Shown: positions 8,633 through 17,188 of the stretch, one piece after another | Position numbering within the stretch: position 1 is the stretch's first letter | How the letters are laid out: each line of letters begins with the position of its first letter | Position numbers and translations under genes: made by a program | Notes under the pieces: model-generated | What the model was told of the DNA's origin: nothing | Seen by the model: only the letters and a program-made list of their open reading frames with translations | Databases searched by the model: none | Origin: Improbicoccus pseudotrichonymphae | Lineage (GTDB): Bacteria > Bacillota > Clostridia > Oscillospirales > Acutalibacteraceae | Direction of reading: 5' to 3' | Assembly (NCBI GenBank): GCA_036322855.1 | Contig: AP027924.1 | Span: forward strand, 682,001 to 746,000 | Length of the DNA: 64,000 bases

Positions 8633-9625
8633 CTACACGGGGGTGACGACTTCCACATAATCCATAATGGTATCTAAAAATTCTTGAATGCCTTCTTTGC
8701 TCGCGGCGGAGGTTCTGAAAAATAAATCATCACTATCCAAAGGCTTTATAATTTCACAGTCTTTTAAACTCGATATTGCATCTTTTATTTCACTATCATT
8801 TTTTCTTTTATAAAGATCATTTTTACATCCTATGAACATGAATTTTACATCTTTTGGGCAATGTTCTCTCGCTTTCTCTACCCAACTAGCCAAATAACCG
8901 CCAATGGTTCCTTTTCCAACTTCGGTCAAATCAAAGCAAACACAGACAGTTTGCGCATTTTTAAAATAAATAGGTAAAATTGAATGAAATCTTTCTTGTC
9001 CCATGGTATCCCAAATTTGCAATTTGATTTCTTTTCCTTCGACACGATTTACTTTTAATTTAATGTCCACACCAATAGTCGGCTTGTAATCCTTATTAAA
9101 AATTTCACCGCATAAAACATTGAAAAAACCAGTTTTCCCAACTTTTTGTCCACCAACTAAGACAACTTTAATAATACCACCGTCGTTTACAACAATCTTA
9201 CTCGGATTAACCTTTGGTTCTTCAACATTGTGTGGATTTTTATCATTCAACTTACGAAGCCATAAAGCAAAACCAGCAGCACAGAGAACAACCAAACCCA
9301 AACCACTAACAGCAAGTCCAACATAATTATCTTTGATTTTTTCAAGTATACCTTTGCTTTTCTTATTATTATCACTACCATCTTCTTTTACGTTAGAATT
9401 TTCGTTATCGTCTTCACTGCCTTTTAAACCGTTTTCGTTTTCGTTTTCGTTTTTGCTTATACTTGATTCAACAATACCAACCGTATTATCTGTATTCAAA
9501 GGAGGTCCAGCCCCAACAAAAGACTGACAACACATAATAACAGCTAAAACAGAGGAAATTATTTTATTACTTTTATTAATCTTCTTATTATTTTTATTAT
9601 CATCTATACTGTTTTCTTTTTTCAT
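8633..9625 (-). CDS. Leader-family membrane protein 3 with Rab-like small GTPase domain
   Basis: 330 aa from ATG 9625. Export-signal-like core at residues 21-39, acidic/Asn-rich linker 45-90, one membrane segment about 101-123 closed by LRK, then a complete Ras-superfamily G domain (152-325). G1 is GGQKVGKT (158-165), the switch I Thr is in PTIGVD (about 183), G3 is WDTMGQERF (205-213, close to the Rab signature WDTAGQERF with the catalytic Gln kept). G4 is GCKNDL (266-271, Asn of NKxD replaced by Cys) and G5 is TSAASKEG. No C-terminal prenylation Cys; anchoring is by the membrane helix. Rab proteins are eukaryotic vesicle-traffic switches; what this one does is unknown. The upstream ATG (9714) is out of frame because of the GA tract. 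Confidence 0.85.
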   Translation of the reverse strand: MKKENSIDDNKNNKKINKSNKIISSVLAVIMCCQSFVGAGPPLNTDNTVGIVESSISKNENENENGLKGSEDDNENSNVKEDGSDNNKKSKGILEKIKDNYVGLAVSGLGLVVLCAAGFALWLRKLNDKNPHNVEEPKVNPSKIVVNDGGIIKVVLVGGQKVGKTGFFNVLCGEIFNKDYKPTIGVDIKLKVNRVEGKEIKLQIWDTMGQERFHSILPIYFKNAQTVCVCFDLTEVGKGTIGGYLASWVEKAREHCPKDVKFMFIGCKNDLYKRKNDSEIKDAISSLKDCEIIKPLDSDDLFFRTSAASKEGIQEFLDTIMDYVEVVTPV

Positions 9626-9631
9626 AGAGAG

Positions 9632-9714
<83 letters not shown>

Positions 9715-9734
9715 AATTTTACCTCCTGATTTTA

Positions 9735-9794
9735 AAATGTAAATCAACATGAATGCTGACAATTTAATTATAACATTTTGAATTTTGCTGTCAA
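9735..9794 (-). promoter_or_regulatory. Leader-family promoter 3
   Basis: Minus-strand TTGACA (9794-9789) and TATAAT (9772-9767) with a 16-bp spacer; the downstream hairpin is degenerate here. Confidence 0.7.
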
Positions 9795-9879
9795 TAAGAT
9801 AATAAAAATAATTTTAAAATAATATTTATAAATTTTTATCTCTAAGTATTTAAATTAAATATATTAAAATTTATTTCTC

Positions 9880-9984
9880 TTTCACCCATTTCTTTGGCGC
9901 AAAGAGGGTGAAACCCAAAGAAACATGCGGCTCTAAGTTGTCTCCTGCGGAGACAAAGTCGCCGCTAAATAATGTCGCATTAAA
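9880..9984 (+). repeat. Palindromic repeat element P, copy 3
   Basis: CACCCATTTCTTTGGCGCAA arm followed by the nested stem GTCTCC-TGC-GGAGAC (9940-9954). Together with copy 4 (10090-10215), which is its mirror image, it fills the space between two divergent leader-family genes. Orientation relative to the flanking genes is opposite to that at 5.8-6.2 kb. Confidence 0.7.
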
Positions 9985-10015
9985 AAATCACTTTCTTTTC
10001 TAAAGAAAGTGATTT
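9985..10015. terminator. Perfect 14-bp-stem hairpin between the mirrored repeats
   Basis: AAATCACTTTCTTT, a 3-nt loop, and its exact complement. It has the form of a bidirectional terminator but no T-run beyond the stem. It lies at the centre of the inverted repeat between two divergent promoters, so it may instead be a structural or insulating element. Confidence 0.4.
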
Positions 10016-10084
10016 AAGAATGAGTTTTTTAAGAATGAACTTTATATAAAAACAGAAACTTAAAATTATATGTGGTTTAAAATA

Positions 10085-10215
10085 AAAGAAGAGATACGAA
10101 GCATTTTAAATGCGACATTATTTAGCGGCGACTTTGTCTCCGCAGGAGACAACTTAGAGCCGCGATTTCTTTGGGTTTCACCCTCTTTGCGCCAAAGAAA
10201 TGGGTGAAAAAGAAA
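10085..10215 (-). repeat. Palindromic repeat element P, copy 4
   Basis: Mirror of copy 3: GTCTCC-GCA-GGAGAC at 10136-10150, then CACCCTCTTTGCG and GAAATGGGTGAA arms. Confidence 0.7.
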
Positions 10216-10297
10216 TAAACTTTAATATGTTTAATTTAAATACTTAGAGATAAAAATTTTATAAATATATTTTTTTAAAATTTTTCGTGTTATTTGT

Positions 10298-10346
10298 TTG
10301 ACAACAAAATTCAAAATGCCATAATTATTCTATCAGTGTTTTTACT
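10298..10346 (+). promoter_or_regulatory. Leader-family promoter 4
   Basis: TTGACA at 10298-10303, CATAAT at 10320-10325 (16-bp spacer), then the hairpin ATCAGT-7 nt-ACTGAT about 10 nt downstream. Confidence 0.7.
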
Positions 10347-10377
10347 GATTTATATTTTAAAATCAGAGTGAAATTTT

Positions 10378-11481
10378 ATGAAAAATAAATTTATCAAATC
10401 TCTTATGAATTCTCTCAATTCGAGAGAGAGAGAGAGAGAGAGAGGTCTCTCGGGAGATCTCTCTATGAAAAAAGAAAGCAATGGGATAGGTGAAAATAAA
10501 AATAGCAAGAAGATTAGTAAAAATAATAAGATAATTTCTTCTATTCTAGCTGTTGTTATGTGTTGTCAGTCTTTTGTCGGGGCTGTTTCTTTGAATACAG
10601 ATGGTAAAGTTAATGTTGTCGAACCAGCGCGGGTGGATGATATGGGAATCGATGATATTTTATTTGAATACGTTCCTATATCTGAATATAAAGGCGAAAA
10701 ATGTGAAGAACTTGAAAAACCTAGAGAAAAATACAAGAAAATGAGCCAAGTTGATGTTGGTGGTTTAATGAATACTGTCCTAACTGGTGTCCTAAAAGGT
10801 GTCTCAGTTACTGCCATAGCTGCTGTCCTAGCTGCTGCTGTTATTTTTTTGCCGATGCTTCCTTTTTTTATTCTTATTAAAATACAGGATTATTGTGCTG
10901 TTTATTCAGATGCATTGTATACTCAACAATGTCTTGAACATTATAAATATTATCGTGATTATTGTAATGTAAGATATTCAATTATTGATTTTCTTCCTTC
11001 CGGTTCAAGGCCAAATGATTCAAGAGAATATCCAATTACTGATTTTTACCCTTTCTTTTGTGATAACTTTGTTGATAATAAAAAAAGAGTGGCCAATTTA
11101 AAACCAGTGAGAATTAATTTATTGATGAACAAAATTACTCGTGTATCGAAAGATGTTAAGAGATTAGCAATAAGTGATTTTTCACAAATTATGGCTTCAG
11201 AAATTAGAAGTTTCGATGATTATGCATCTATGATTTCCTGTCTAATAGTAGATTTGGAACGTCCCGAATATAATGATTATGATGAATTATATAATGGTGC
11301 AGTTGCAGCATTGAATGAGTTGAATGAACGTCGCCCACAATTTGGTTTTAGTTTAACTAACGCTTACCTTACAATAAATTGCGGTCGAGAGGGTAGTTCA
11401 AAAAAATCCATTAATTTCTTTTTACCGTCAAAACTTATGTCAATACTTAGAAGATGTGAATGTATTGAAAAGGTGAAATAG
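10378..11481 (+). CDS. Leader-family membrane protein 4
   Basis: 367 aa. The leader, including the GA tract (coding RERERER), is in frame with the second Met at 10465. Export core IISSILAVVMCCQSFVGA, a short acidic linker, then an unusually long Ala/Val-rich membrane region (about residues 128-165, TAIAAVLAAAVIFLPMLPFF), which could form one long or two short helices. The C-terminal domain is helical with many Tyr and Cys and ends in a variant of the family motif (FSLTNAYLTINC, then FFLPSKLMSIL). No known enzymatic signature. Divergent partner of the GTPase gene at 8633-9625; sepF follows 94 bp later on the same strand with its own ribosome site. Confidence 0.8.
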   Translation: MKNKFIKSLMNSLNSRERERERGLSGDLSMKKESNGIGENKNSKKISKNNKIISSILAVVMCCQSFVGAVSLNTDGKVNVVEPARVDDMGIDDILFEYVPISEYKGEKCEELEKPREKYKKMSQVDVGGLMNTVLTGVLKGVSVTAIAAVLAAAVIFLPMLPFFILIKIQDYCAVYSDALYTQQCLEHYKYYRDYCNVRYSIIDFLPSGSRPNDSREYPITDFYPFFCDNFVDNKKRVANLKPVRINLLMNKITRVSKDVKRLAISDFSQIMASEIRSFDDYASMISCLIVDLERPEYNDYDELYNGAVAALNELNERRPQFGFSLTNAYLTINCGREGSSKKSINFFLPSKLMSILRRCECIEKVK

Positions 11482-11575
11482 GAATTATGGAAAAAATAAA
11501 AAAATATTTGACATTTTTTATTTAATATTATCTAATTGACATTGTGTGAATTTTATTTTAAGGAGTTTTGTTGTT

Positions 11576-12007
11576 ATGCACGGTCTTTTTGAAAAAATTA
11601 GAGGAATTTGGGAACCCATATCTGATGAAAAGGAAGAAATTCCAGGAAACAATGATTATTACGATGAAAATTGCGATTTTGAATCTAATAGTAAGGAACC
11701 TTCGAAACTGATTAGCATACATAGAAAAAGTATAAATATTGCTTGTTTTAAACCGGAAGAATACGGTTCCAAAACTTTGACAATCGCAAATGAGCTGTTG
11801 GGAGGAAATGTGGTTATAATTAATCTCGCCGGCGTTAGCGAGGATACAGCAAGAAGGATTATAGATTTTCTCAGGGGTATAGTACACGCCAAAAGCGGTA
11901 AGTTTATGAAAGTATCTGATAATACATATGTGATCACCCCTAAGAACGTGGGTATTGTCGGTTCAGAGTTAGTGGATGAGCTTGTTAATAACGATGTCTA
12001 TGTTTAA
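11576..12007 (+). CDS. sepF: Cell division protein SepF
   Basis: 143 aa from ATG 11576, chosen because AAGGAG (11560-11565) precedes it by 10 nt. SepF binds FtsZ polymers and the membrane and aligns the Z-ring in Gram-positive bacteria. Visible: an N-terminal amphipathic start (MHGLFEKIRGIW), an acidic linker, and the conserved core with KTLTIANELLGGNVVIINL and a RRIIDFLRG helix, followed by the VGIVGSEL end. It lies directly upstream of divIVA and ileS, the usual Firmicutes order, but the intervening ylmH gene is missing. Confidence 0.93.
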   Translation: MHGLFEKIRGIWEPISDEKEEIPGNNDYYDENCDFESNSKEPSKLISIHRKSINIACFKPEEYGSKTLTIANELLGGNVVIINLAGVSEDTARRIIDFLRGIVHAKSGKFMKVSDNTYVITPKNVGIVGSELVDELVNNDVYV

Positions 12008-12042
12008 TAGGTGAAACAAAATATCAAGAGGAGACAATTGGT

Positions 12043-12648
12043 TTGCTTGATTTTGACGTTAAAAATATCAGATTTTCAAAGAAAATAATCGGCGGTTATG
12101 ATTCTGTTGCGGTTGATAGATTTTTGGATGAAGTCGGAAGTTATTTGGATGAGATTAAATTCGAAAATGCTGGCTTAAAAAAGAAAGTGTGTGAACTAAT
12201 CGAAAAAGTAAGAAGTTATCAAGAAGATGAGGCCAGCATAAGGAAGGCAATTTTAAATTCGCAAAAGATAGCCGACGCTTCTTTGCTTGATGCAGATATC
12301 AAGGCTAAGCATGCATTGAGAGAAGCCGGTGAAAAAGCAATTGAGATCATAGATAAAACAAATTTAGATATCAGTAAAAAAATAGATACTGCTAAACTTG
12401 TTTTTGGTTATTTTAATACTTTTAAGTCGGAGTTAATAAAAAAATACGAAGAACAAATTGATTTTTTGAACAAAATTTATTTCGAAGACATCGGGGTCAC
12501 CGAAGAGAAGTTTCTTTCTCTAAAGAAAGATGGAGAAAAAATTTTGGAATATGTGAACGAGAATTGTTTCAGCGAAAGAGTTGACAGTTGTGAAATCAAT
12601 GCAGGTTCAGACGACATAGAAAATTTTAAGCGCGGTAAGCTAAATTAA
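12043..12648 (+). CDS. divIVA: DivIVA-family cell division / polarity protein
   Basis: 201 aa from TTG 12043, with AAGAGGAG (12026-12033) 9 nt upstream. DivIVA binds curved membrane and recruits division or pole factors. The N-terminal lipid-binding domain is clear (VKNIRFSKKIIGGYDSVAVD, then DRFLDEVGSYLDEI), followed by long coiled-coil stretches. Cotranscription with sepF (35-bp gap) and ileS (42-bp gap) is likely. Confidence 0.9.
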   Translation: MLDFDVKNIRFSKKIIGGYDSVAVDRFLDEVGSYLDEIKFENAGLKKKVCELIEKVRSYQEDEASIRKAILNSQKIADASLLDADIKAKHALREAGEKAIEIIDKTNLDISKKIDTAKLVFGYFNTFKSELIKKYEEQIDFLNKIYFEDIGVTEEKFLSLKKDGEKILEYVNENCFSERVDSCEINAGSDDIENFKRGKLN

Positions 12649-12690
12649 TTTAGATTAAATATTAGAGTTTTCGGGAGCTTTTGCTTTGTA

Positions 12691-15447
12691 ATGAAAGAGA
12701 ATTATGACAATGGTTTAAATTTACCCAAGACAGATTTTCGAATGAAAGCGGATTTGAGCAAGAATGAGCTAGAAATTTTAAAATTCTGGAAAAGCAAGAA
12801 TATTTATAAAAAAATTGTGGATAAGAACTCTGGCAGGCCTTGCTATGTATTGCATGACGGTCCTCCTTATGCAAATGGCAATATACACTTGGGGCATGCT
12901 TTGAATAAAGTTTTGAAGGATATAATAATTAAATTCAAGAATATGTCGGGCTTTTTTGCGCCTTTTGTGCCGGGTTGGGATACTCATGGTTTGCCGACAG
13001 AACTTAAAGCATTGGACAAGATGAATTGTTCCAGGACGAAAAATATTTCCGATATAGATTTGCGTGAAAAGTGCAAAGAAACCGCTTCTGAATATTTAGA
13101 TATTCAGCGCGAGGAATTTAAACGTTTAGGTGTATTTGGTGATTGGGATAATCCTTATGTAACTTTTGAACATGAGTTCGAGTCTAATCAGATAAGAATT
13201 TTTGCAAAAATGGTCGAATCTGGTGCGATTTATCGTGGGTTAAAACCCGTTAATTGGTGTTGTTCTTGTCGTACAGCATTGGCAGAAGCTGAAATTGAAT
13301 ATAAAAACGATGAATGTGAGTCTGTATATGTGAAGTTTAAGTTAGATTTTAAAAATTGTGGCACAGGGAATTTGTTTGTAAAAAAGGTCAAAGAATTAAA
13401 CATAAACATTGAGAATATTTATTCGCTCATTTGGACAACTACAATTTGGACTCTTCCTGCAAATGTCGCGATATGTTTAAACGCTGATTTTGACTATTCT
13501 CTAGTAGAATTTAACAAGGAATATTACATAATTGCAAGCAAATTGGCAGAGGGATGTTTTTCTTCGGGTTTTAGAATTTTACTTACCTTGAGAGGTTCTA
13601 AGTTTGAAGATTTAATATTTTTTCATCCGTTTTTGAAAAAAAAATCGAGGTTAATTCTAGGGAATCATGTTACTTTGAATTGTGGTACCGGGTGTGTTCA
13701 TACTGCTCCGGGACATGGTTTGGAAGATTTCGAAATATGTTCGAAATATGGAATCGAGACAGTGGTGCCGCTAGATGACAGCGGTTTCTTTACGGAAGAG
13801 GCTAATTTTCTTAAGGGTCTTTTTATAGAAGAAGCAAGTGAAAAAATAAAAGAAAATTTAAAGAACAATAATAATTTATTTTTGGTCAAAAAAATAAAAC
13901 ATAAGTATCCACATTGCTGGCGATGCAAGAAACCCACTGTTTTCAGGGCTACAAAACAATGGTTTTGTTCAATAGAAAAATTTAAGTCCAAGATAGTGGA
14001 AAGTATAGAAAAAGTCGAGTGGATTCCTCGTTGGGGAAAAGAAAGAATAACCTCCATGGTAAAAGAAAGAAGTGATTGGTGTGTTTCTCGCCAGAGAAGG
14101 TGGGGCGTTCCCATACCTGTTTTCTTTTGTAATAATTGCGGTTGGGTTTTGATTAATTATTCGATAATATTAAAAATATCTGAAATTTTTAAAAAGCATG
14201 GTTCTGATTGTTGGTATTGCAATCCTGCGGAGTTTTTTTTGAGCGGAGAAAAATGTGAAAATTGTGGTTGCGGCACTTTTGAAAAAGAATTGGACATAAT
14301 GGATGTATGGTTTGATTCCGGTACTACTTATTCCGTTCTGGGCAGTAACTGTTTTCCGGCCGATCTTTATCTTGAGGGTTCTGATCAACATAGAGGATGG
14401 TTTCAGTCTTCATTGATAACTTCGGTTATAACTACAGGTAAGCCTCCTTATAAAGGTGTTTTAACTCATGGGTGGGTGTTGGATGATGAAGGGCAAAAAC
14501 AATCAAAATCTCTCGGCAATGTTATTTCACCACAAAGCGTTATTGAAAAGTTTGGTGCTGATATACTGCGTCTGTGGGTTTCTTCTGTTGATTATAAAGA
14601 TGATGTTAAAATTTCAAATAATATTATTAATCAAATCGTGGAATTTTACAGAAAATTCAGAAACACAATAAGATTTATGTTGGCGAATCTTTACGATTTT
14701 CGCAAAGATGATTGTTTATCCATAGATAGTTTGTGTTCCATCGATAAATGGGCTCTGTTTAAATTAAATGAGTTGATGAGTAAGTGTATTGAAGCTTATA
14801 AAAATTATGAGTTTTACACTATATATCACCTGGTTCAAAAATTCTGTGTGGCCAATCTTTCTAACTTTTATTTTGACATAATAAAAGACAGATTATACGT
14901 CGAGAGCAAGGACGGCCATTTTAGAAAATCCGCGCAAACGGTAATTTATTTTATTTTGGTGTCACTTACCAAATTGGTTGCACCAATTCTTTCTTTTACA
15001 TGCGAAGAAATTTGGAGATATATTCCCGACATAGAAGAAGAGAGCATATTTTTGAGCGATTTTGAATCCAAGTTCGATTTGGACGTGCCTGTTGAATTAG
15101 TGGAAGTTTGGGATAGAATTATAAAAATAAGTGATAGCGTAAAAAAGGAGCTTGAAACAGCGAGAAAAGATAAGATCATAGGTTCGTCATTGGAGGCTTG
15201 TATAGAGTTTTATTCGAGTTCAGAAAATTATGAGTTTTTAAATTCAAATTCCGAAAAAATCAAAGATGCGTTGATAGTATCTAAAGTTGGTTTTTTTAAA
15301 GATGAGAGTTCAGATGGTATAAAAGTGAAGGTAAAAAAATCTTTAGATCAAAAATGTATGCGCTGCTGGATTTATAACGAATCTGTCGGTAAAAACAAAA
15401 AATTCCCTTCGCTGTGCGATAGATGTGCAAAAATTTTAGGAGAATAA
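12691..15447 (+). CDS. ileS: Isoleucine-tRNA ligase
   Basis: 918 aa, normal length. Charges tRNA-Ile. Class I signatures: HLGH in GNIHLGHALNK (residues 66-69) and KQSKS (about 601-605, a KMSKS variant). The editing (CP1) domain lies between them, with the TTIWTLPANVA threonine-rich motif and HTAPGHGLEDFE. The C-terminal zinc-binding region has CMRCW and CDRCAKIL. Last gene of the sepF-divIVA-ileS group; a MITE begins 3 bp after the stop codon. Confidence 0.96.
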   Translation: MKENYDNGLNLPKTDFRMKADLSKNELEILKFWKSKNIYKKIVDKNSGRPCYVLHDGPPYANGNIHLGHALNKVLKDIIIKFKNMSGFFAPFVPGWDTHGLPTELKALDKMNCSRTKNISDIDLREKCKETASEYLDIQREEFKRLGVFGDWDNPYVTFEHEFESNQIRIFAKMVESGAIYRGLKPVNWCCSCRTALAEAEIEYKNDECESVYVKFKLDFKNCGTGNLFVKKVKELNINIENIYSLIWTTTIWTLPANVAICLNADFDYSLVEFNKEYYIIASKLAEGCFSSGFRILLTLRGSKFEDLIFFHPFLKKKSRLILGNHVTLNCGTGCVHTAPGHGLEDFEICSKYGIETVVPLDDSGFFTEEANFLKGLFIEEASEKIKENLKNNNNLFLVKKIKHKYPHCWRCKKPTVFRATKQWFCSIEKFKSKIVESIEKVEWIPRWGKERITSMVKERSDWCVSRQRRWGVPIPVFFCNNCGWVLINYSIILKISEIFKKHGSDCWYCNPAEFFLSGEKCENCGCGTFEKELDIMDVWFDSGTTYSVLGSNCFPADLYLEGSDQHRGWFQSSLITSVITTGKPPYKGVLTHGWVLDDEGQKQSKSLGNVISPQSVIEKFGADILRLWVSSVDYKDDVKISNNIINQIVEFYRKFRNTIRFMLANLYDFRKDDCLSIDSLCSIDKWALFKLNELMSKCIEAYKNYEFYTIYHLVQKFCVANLSNFYFDIIKDRLYVESKDGHFRKSAQTVIYFILVSLTKLVAPILSFTCEEIWRYIPDIEEESIFLSDFESKFDLDVPVELVEVWDRIIKISDSVKKELETARKDKIIGSSLEACIEFYSSSENYEFLNSNSEKIKDALIVSKVGFFKDESSDGIKVKVKKSLDQKCMRCWIYNESVGKNKKFPSLCDRCAKILGE

Positions 15448-15450
15448 AAC

Positions 15451-15613
15451 TAGGGTCTGTTCCTACTATTTTAAATAATCGATTTTTGAATAATTTTTAA
15501 ATTAAATAAGGCAAATTTTTGAAATAATACTGGCGTACTATGAAAAAATTTAACACAATTTAATATAAAAATTAACAAATGAGATTGTTTAACAATAGTA
15601 GGAACAGACCCTA
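15451..15613. repeat. MITE-like element A, copy 1
   Basis: 163 bp with perfect 20-bp terminal inverted repeats (TAGGGTCTGTTCCTACTATT at 15451-15470 and its complement at 15594-15613), TA at both ends, AT-rich interior without coding capacity. A second copy lies at 26182-26346. The TIR resembles the IS5-type end at 641-660, suggesting mobilisation by that IS. It separates ileS from the convergent radA fragment and supplies radA's stop codon. Confidence 0.9.
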
Positions 15614-16261
15614 ATTCAAATCTAGATTACCATATTTGATAATTTCATCTATATTTTTAACTTCTATAATATTTAAACTTGGTTTTATTGGCAGGTCGCT
15701 TTTGTCGTTATTTACACATGTTATACAGTTTTTGAAACCTAATTTATCAATTTCGTTTATACGTACTGAATATCTTGGGGCGCTTCTTACCTTACCGGAA
15801 AGATCTATTTCGCCGAATGCGACTAGATTTTTGTCGATAACTGTGTTTTTTAATGCCGAAATCAAGCTTATGGCAACCGCCAAATCTGCAGATGGTTCGT
15901 TTAAACGAAAACCTCCGATAATGTTCATGTATACATCTTTATTTGAAAAATAGAGCTTCATGCGCTTTTCAAGTATTGCTAATATTAAACAAAGGCGATT
16001 AAAATCAAAACCTGTGGTAATTCGTTTTGGAATATTTGAATAACTTTTGATCACTAGAGCTTGTATCTCCACGAAAAACGGTCTGTTGCCTTCGATAAGG
16101 CATGCAATACAAGAACCGCTTGTGTTTTCTAGTTGTCTATCTAAGAATATCTCAGAGGGATTTTTAATTTCTTTTAATCCGGAAGACGACATTTCCATTA
16201 TGCATATTTCATTGGTTGAACCATATCTATTTTTTATAGAACGCAAAACTCTGTATATCAA
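15611..16261 (-). pseudogene. radA: RadA/Sms, C-terminal half only
   Basis: 216 aa beginning at the RadA-specific motif KNRYGSTNE and continuing through the Lon-protease-like C-terminal domain (GGFRLNEPSADLAVA, then FGEIDLSGKVRSAPR). Full RadA (about 450 aa) starts with a four-Cys zinc finger and a RecA-like ATPase with Walker A and B; all of that is absent. The fragment begins 20 bp from the end of ruvX, so the 5' half was removed by a deletion. The stop codon (TAG 15613-15611) is in the TIR of the adjacent MITE. Branch-migration activity cannot be expected. It is open from a TTG, so a stable C-terminal protein is conceivable. Confidence 0.8.
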
Positions 16262-16280
16262 AAATCAAAACTCCATGAAT

Positions 16281-16708
16281 TTATTTTGGAAAATTATCCG
16301 TGAAATCTAAATAACTTTGTAATATCAGCACGGCTGAAAGCATATCGATTTTTTTTTTACGTTCTTTGCGCTTATTTTCAAAAAACGTAAGTTTTGATCC
16401 GCTAATTTAGTCGTCAATCTTTCGTCCCAAAGTATAATGCTATCCTCCTTTAAATTTAAACTCTGTAATTTTTTTTTAAACTCTAAAACAGATTTTCCTC
16501 TAGACCCAATCGTGTTATTCATGTTTTTCGGAAATCCCAAAATTATTTTATCTGCATTTGAAATTTTGACTTCTTTTTTAATTATATGTGCTAGCTTGTC
16601 TTTATTTGTCTCGCGTATCAAACGCAAAGGATACGCAAGTTTATTTGTAAAATCAGATAACGCAATGCCTGTATTTTTTTCGCCTAAATCTATTCCCATC
16701 ATAATCAT
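16281..16708 (-). pseudogene. ruvX: Pre-16S rRNA nuclease RuvX (YqgF), poly-A frameshift
   Basis: RNase H-fold protein for 16S rRNA 5' processing. N-terminal GIDLGEKNTGIALSD and the ILGFPKNMNNTIGSR and LWDERLTTK motifs are intact. The frame breaks at a run of ten A on the coding strand (plus-strand T 16349-16358): read as is, the protein ends at 127 aa with an unrelated tail (stop at 16325). With one more A (or two fewer) it continues IDMLSAVLILQSYLDF, the expected RuvX C-terminus, to TAA at 16281. This may be a true mutation, a sequencing error, or a site rescued by polymerase slippage. Start overlaps the previous stop (TAATG). Confidence 0.8.
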
Positions 16709-17175
16709 TATTTTTTACCTTTCGAACTTTTAGATTTTAAACCAAATAAAGAATTGAAGTAAATTCCAACAGTGCTACCTAGAATCAAAAACAAAGCCAT
16801 GCCCGCACCAGAAAATATTAATATTGAATTAAGTTCCAAAATAAATTCATTAGTTAATAATACAAAAACACAAATCATCAAAGACTGACTAAAACATACA
16901 AATTTTTGGCCCAACTTAAATTTAATTATTGAATTGGTAAGCAAACCAAGAAAAAAATAAAGCAAGAAAAATAAATAATTTCTGATTTTTCTTTCTGTTA
17001 ACCTAAAATGCGGGTTAATCAAACCCAATATTTTATTTATTTTTTTTGTAATTGCTAGCAAAATACTCACAAAATTTAAATTATTAGTCTTAATAAGCCT
17101 GGGGTACAAAAAAATGGCGATCAAAACTAGTAATAAAAACGAATACTTTAATATTTTGTTTGAAACTGATTTCAT
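16708..17175 (-). CDS. Small membrane protein, possibly VanZ-like
   Basis: 155 aa with about four hydrophobic segments (near residues 10-25, 68-85, 97-115 and 118-140) and a basic C-terminal end. The pairing of an HF motif in the loop before helix 2 with LLTNEFIL in helix 3 recalls VanZ-family membrane proteins (HF...; LTDEFHQ), but the match is weak. Its stop overlaps the ruvX start and it begins 14 bp after valS ends, so valS, this gene and ruvX probably form one transcript. Confidence 0.6.
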   Translation of the reverse strand: MKSVSNKILKYSFLLLVLIAIFLYPRLIKTNNLNFVSILLAITKKINKILGLINPHFRLTERKIRNYLFFLLYFFLGLLTNSIIKFKLGQKFVCFSQSLMICVFVLLTNEFILELNSILIFSGAGMALFLILGSTVGIYFNSLFGLKSKSSKGKK

Positions 17176-17188
17176 ATTTTGTTTTTAT

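Noticed and set aside
8633..9625. MglA/Rup-type bacterial GTPase
   Set aside because: WDTMGQERF and the TSAASKEG ending resemble Rab/Ras more than MglA; kept only as an alternative for a phylogeny to decide.
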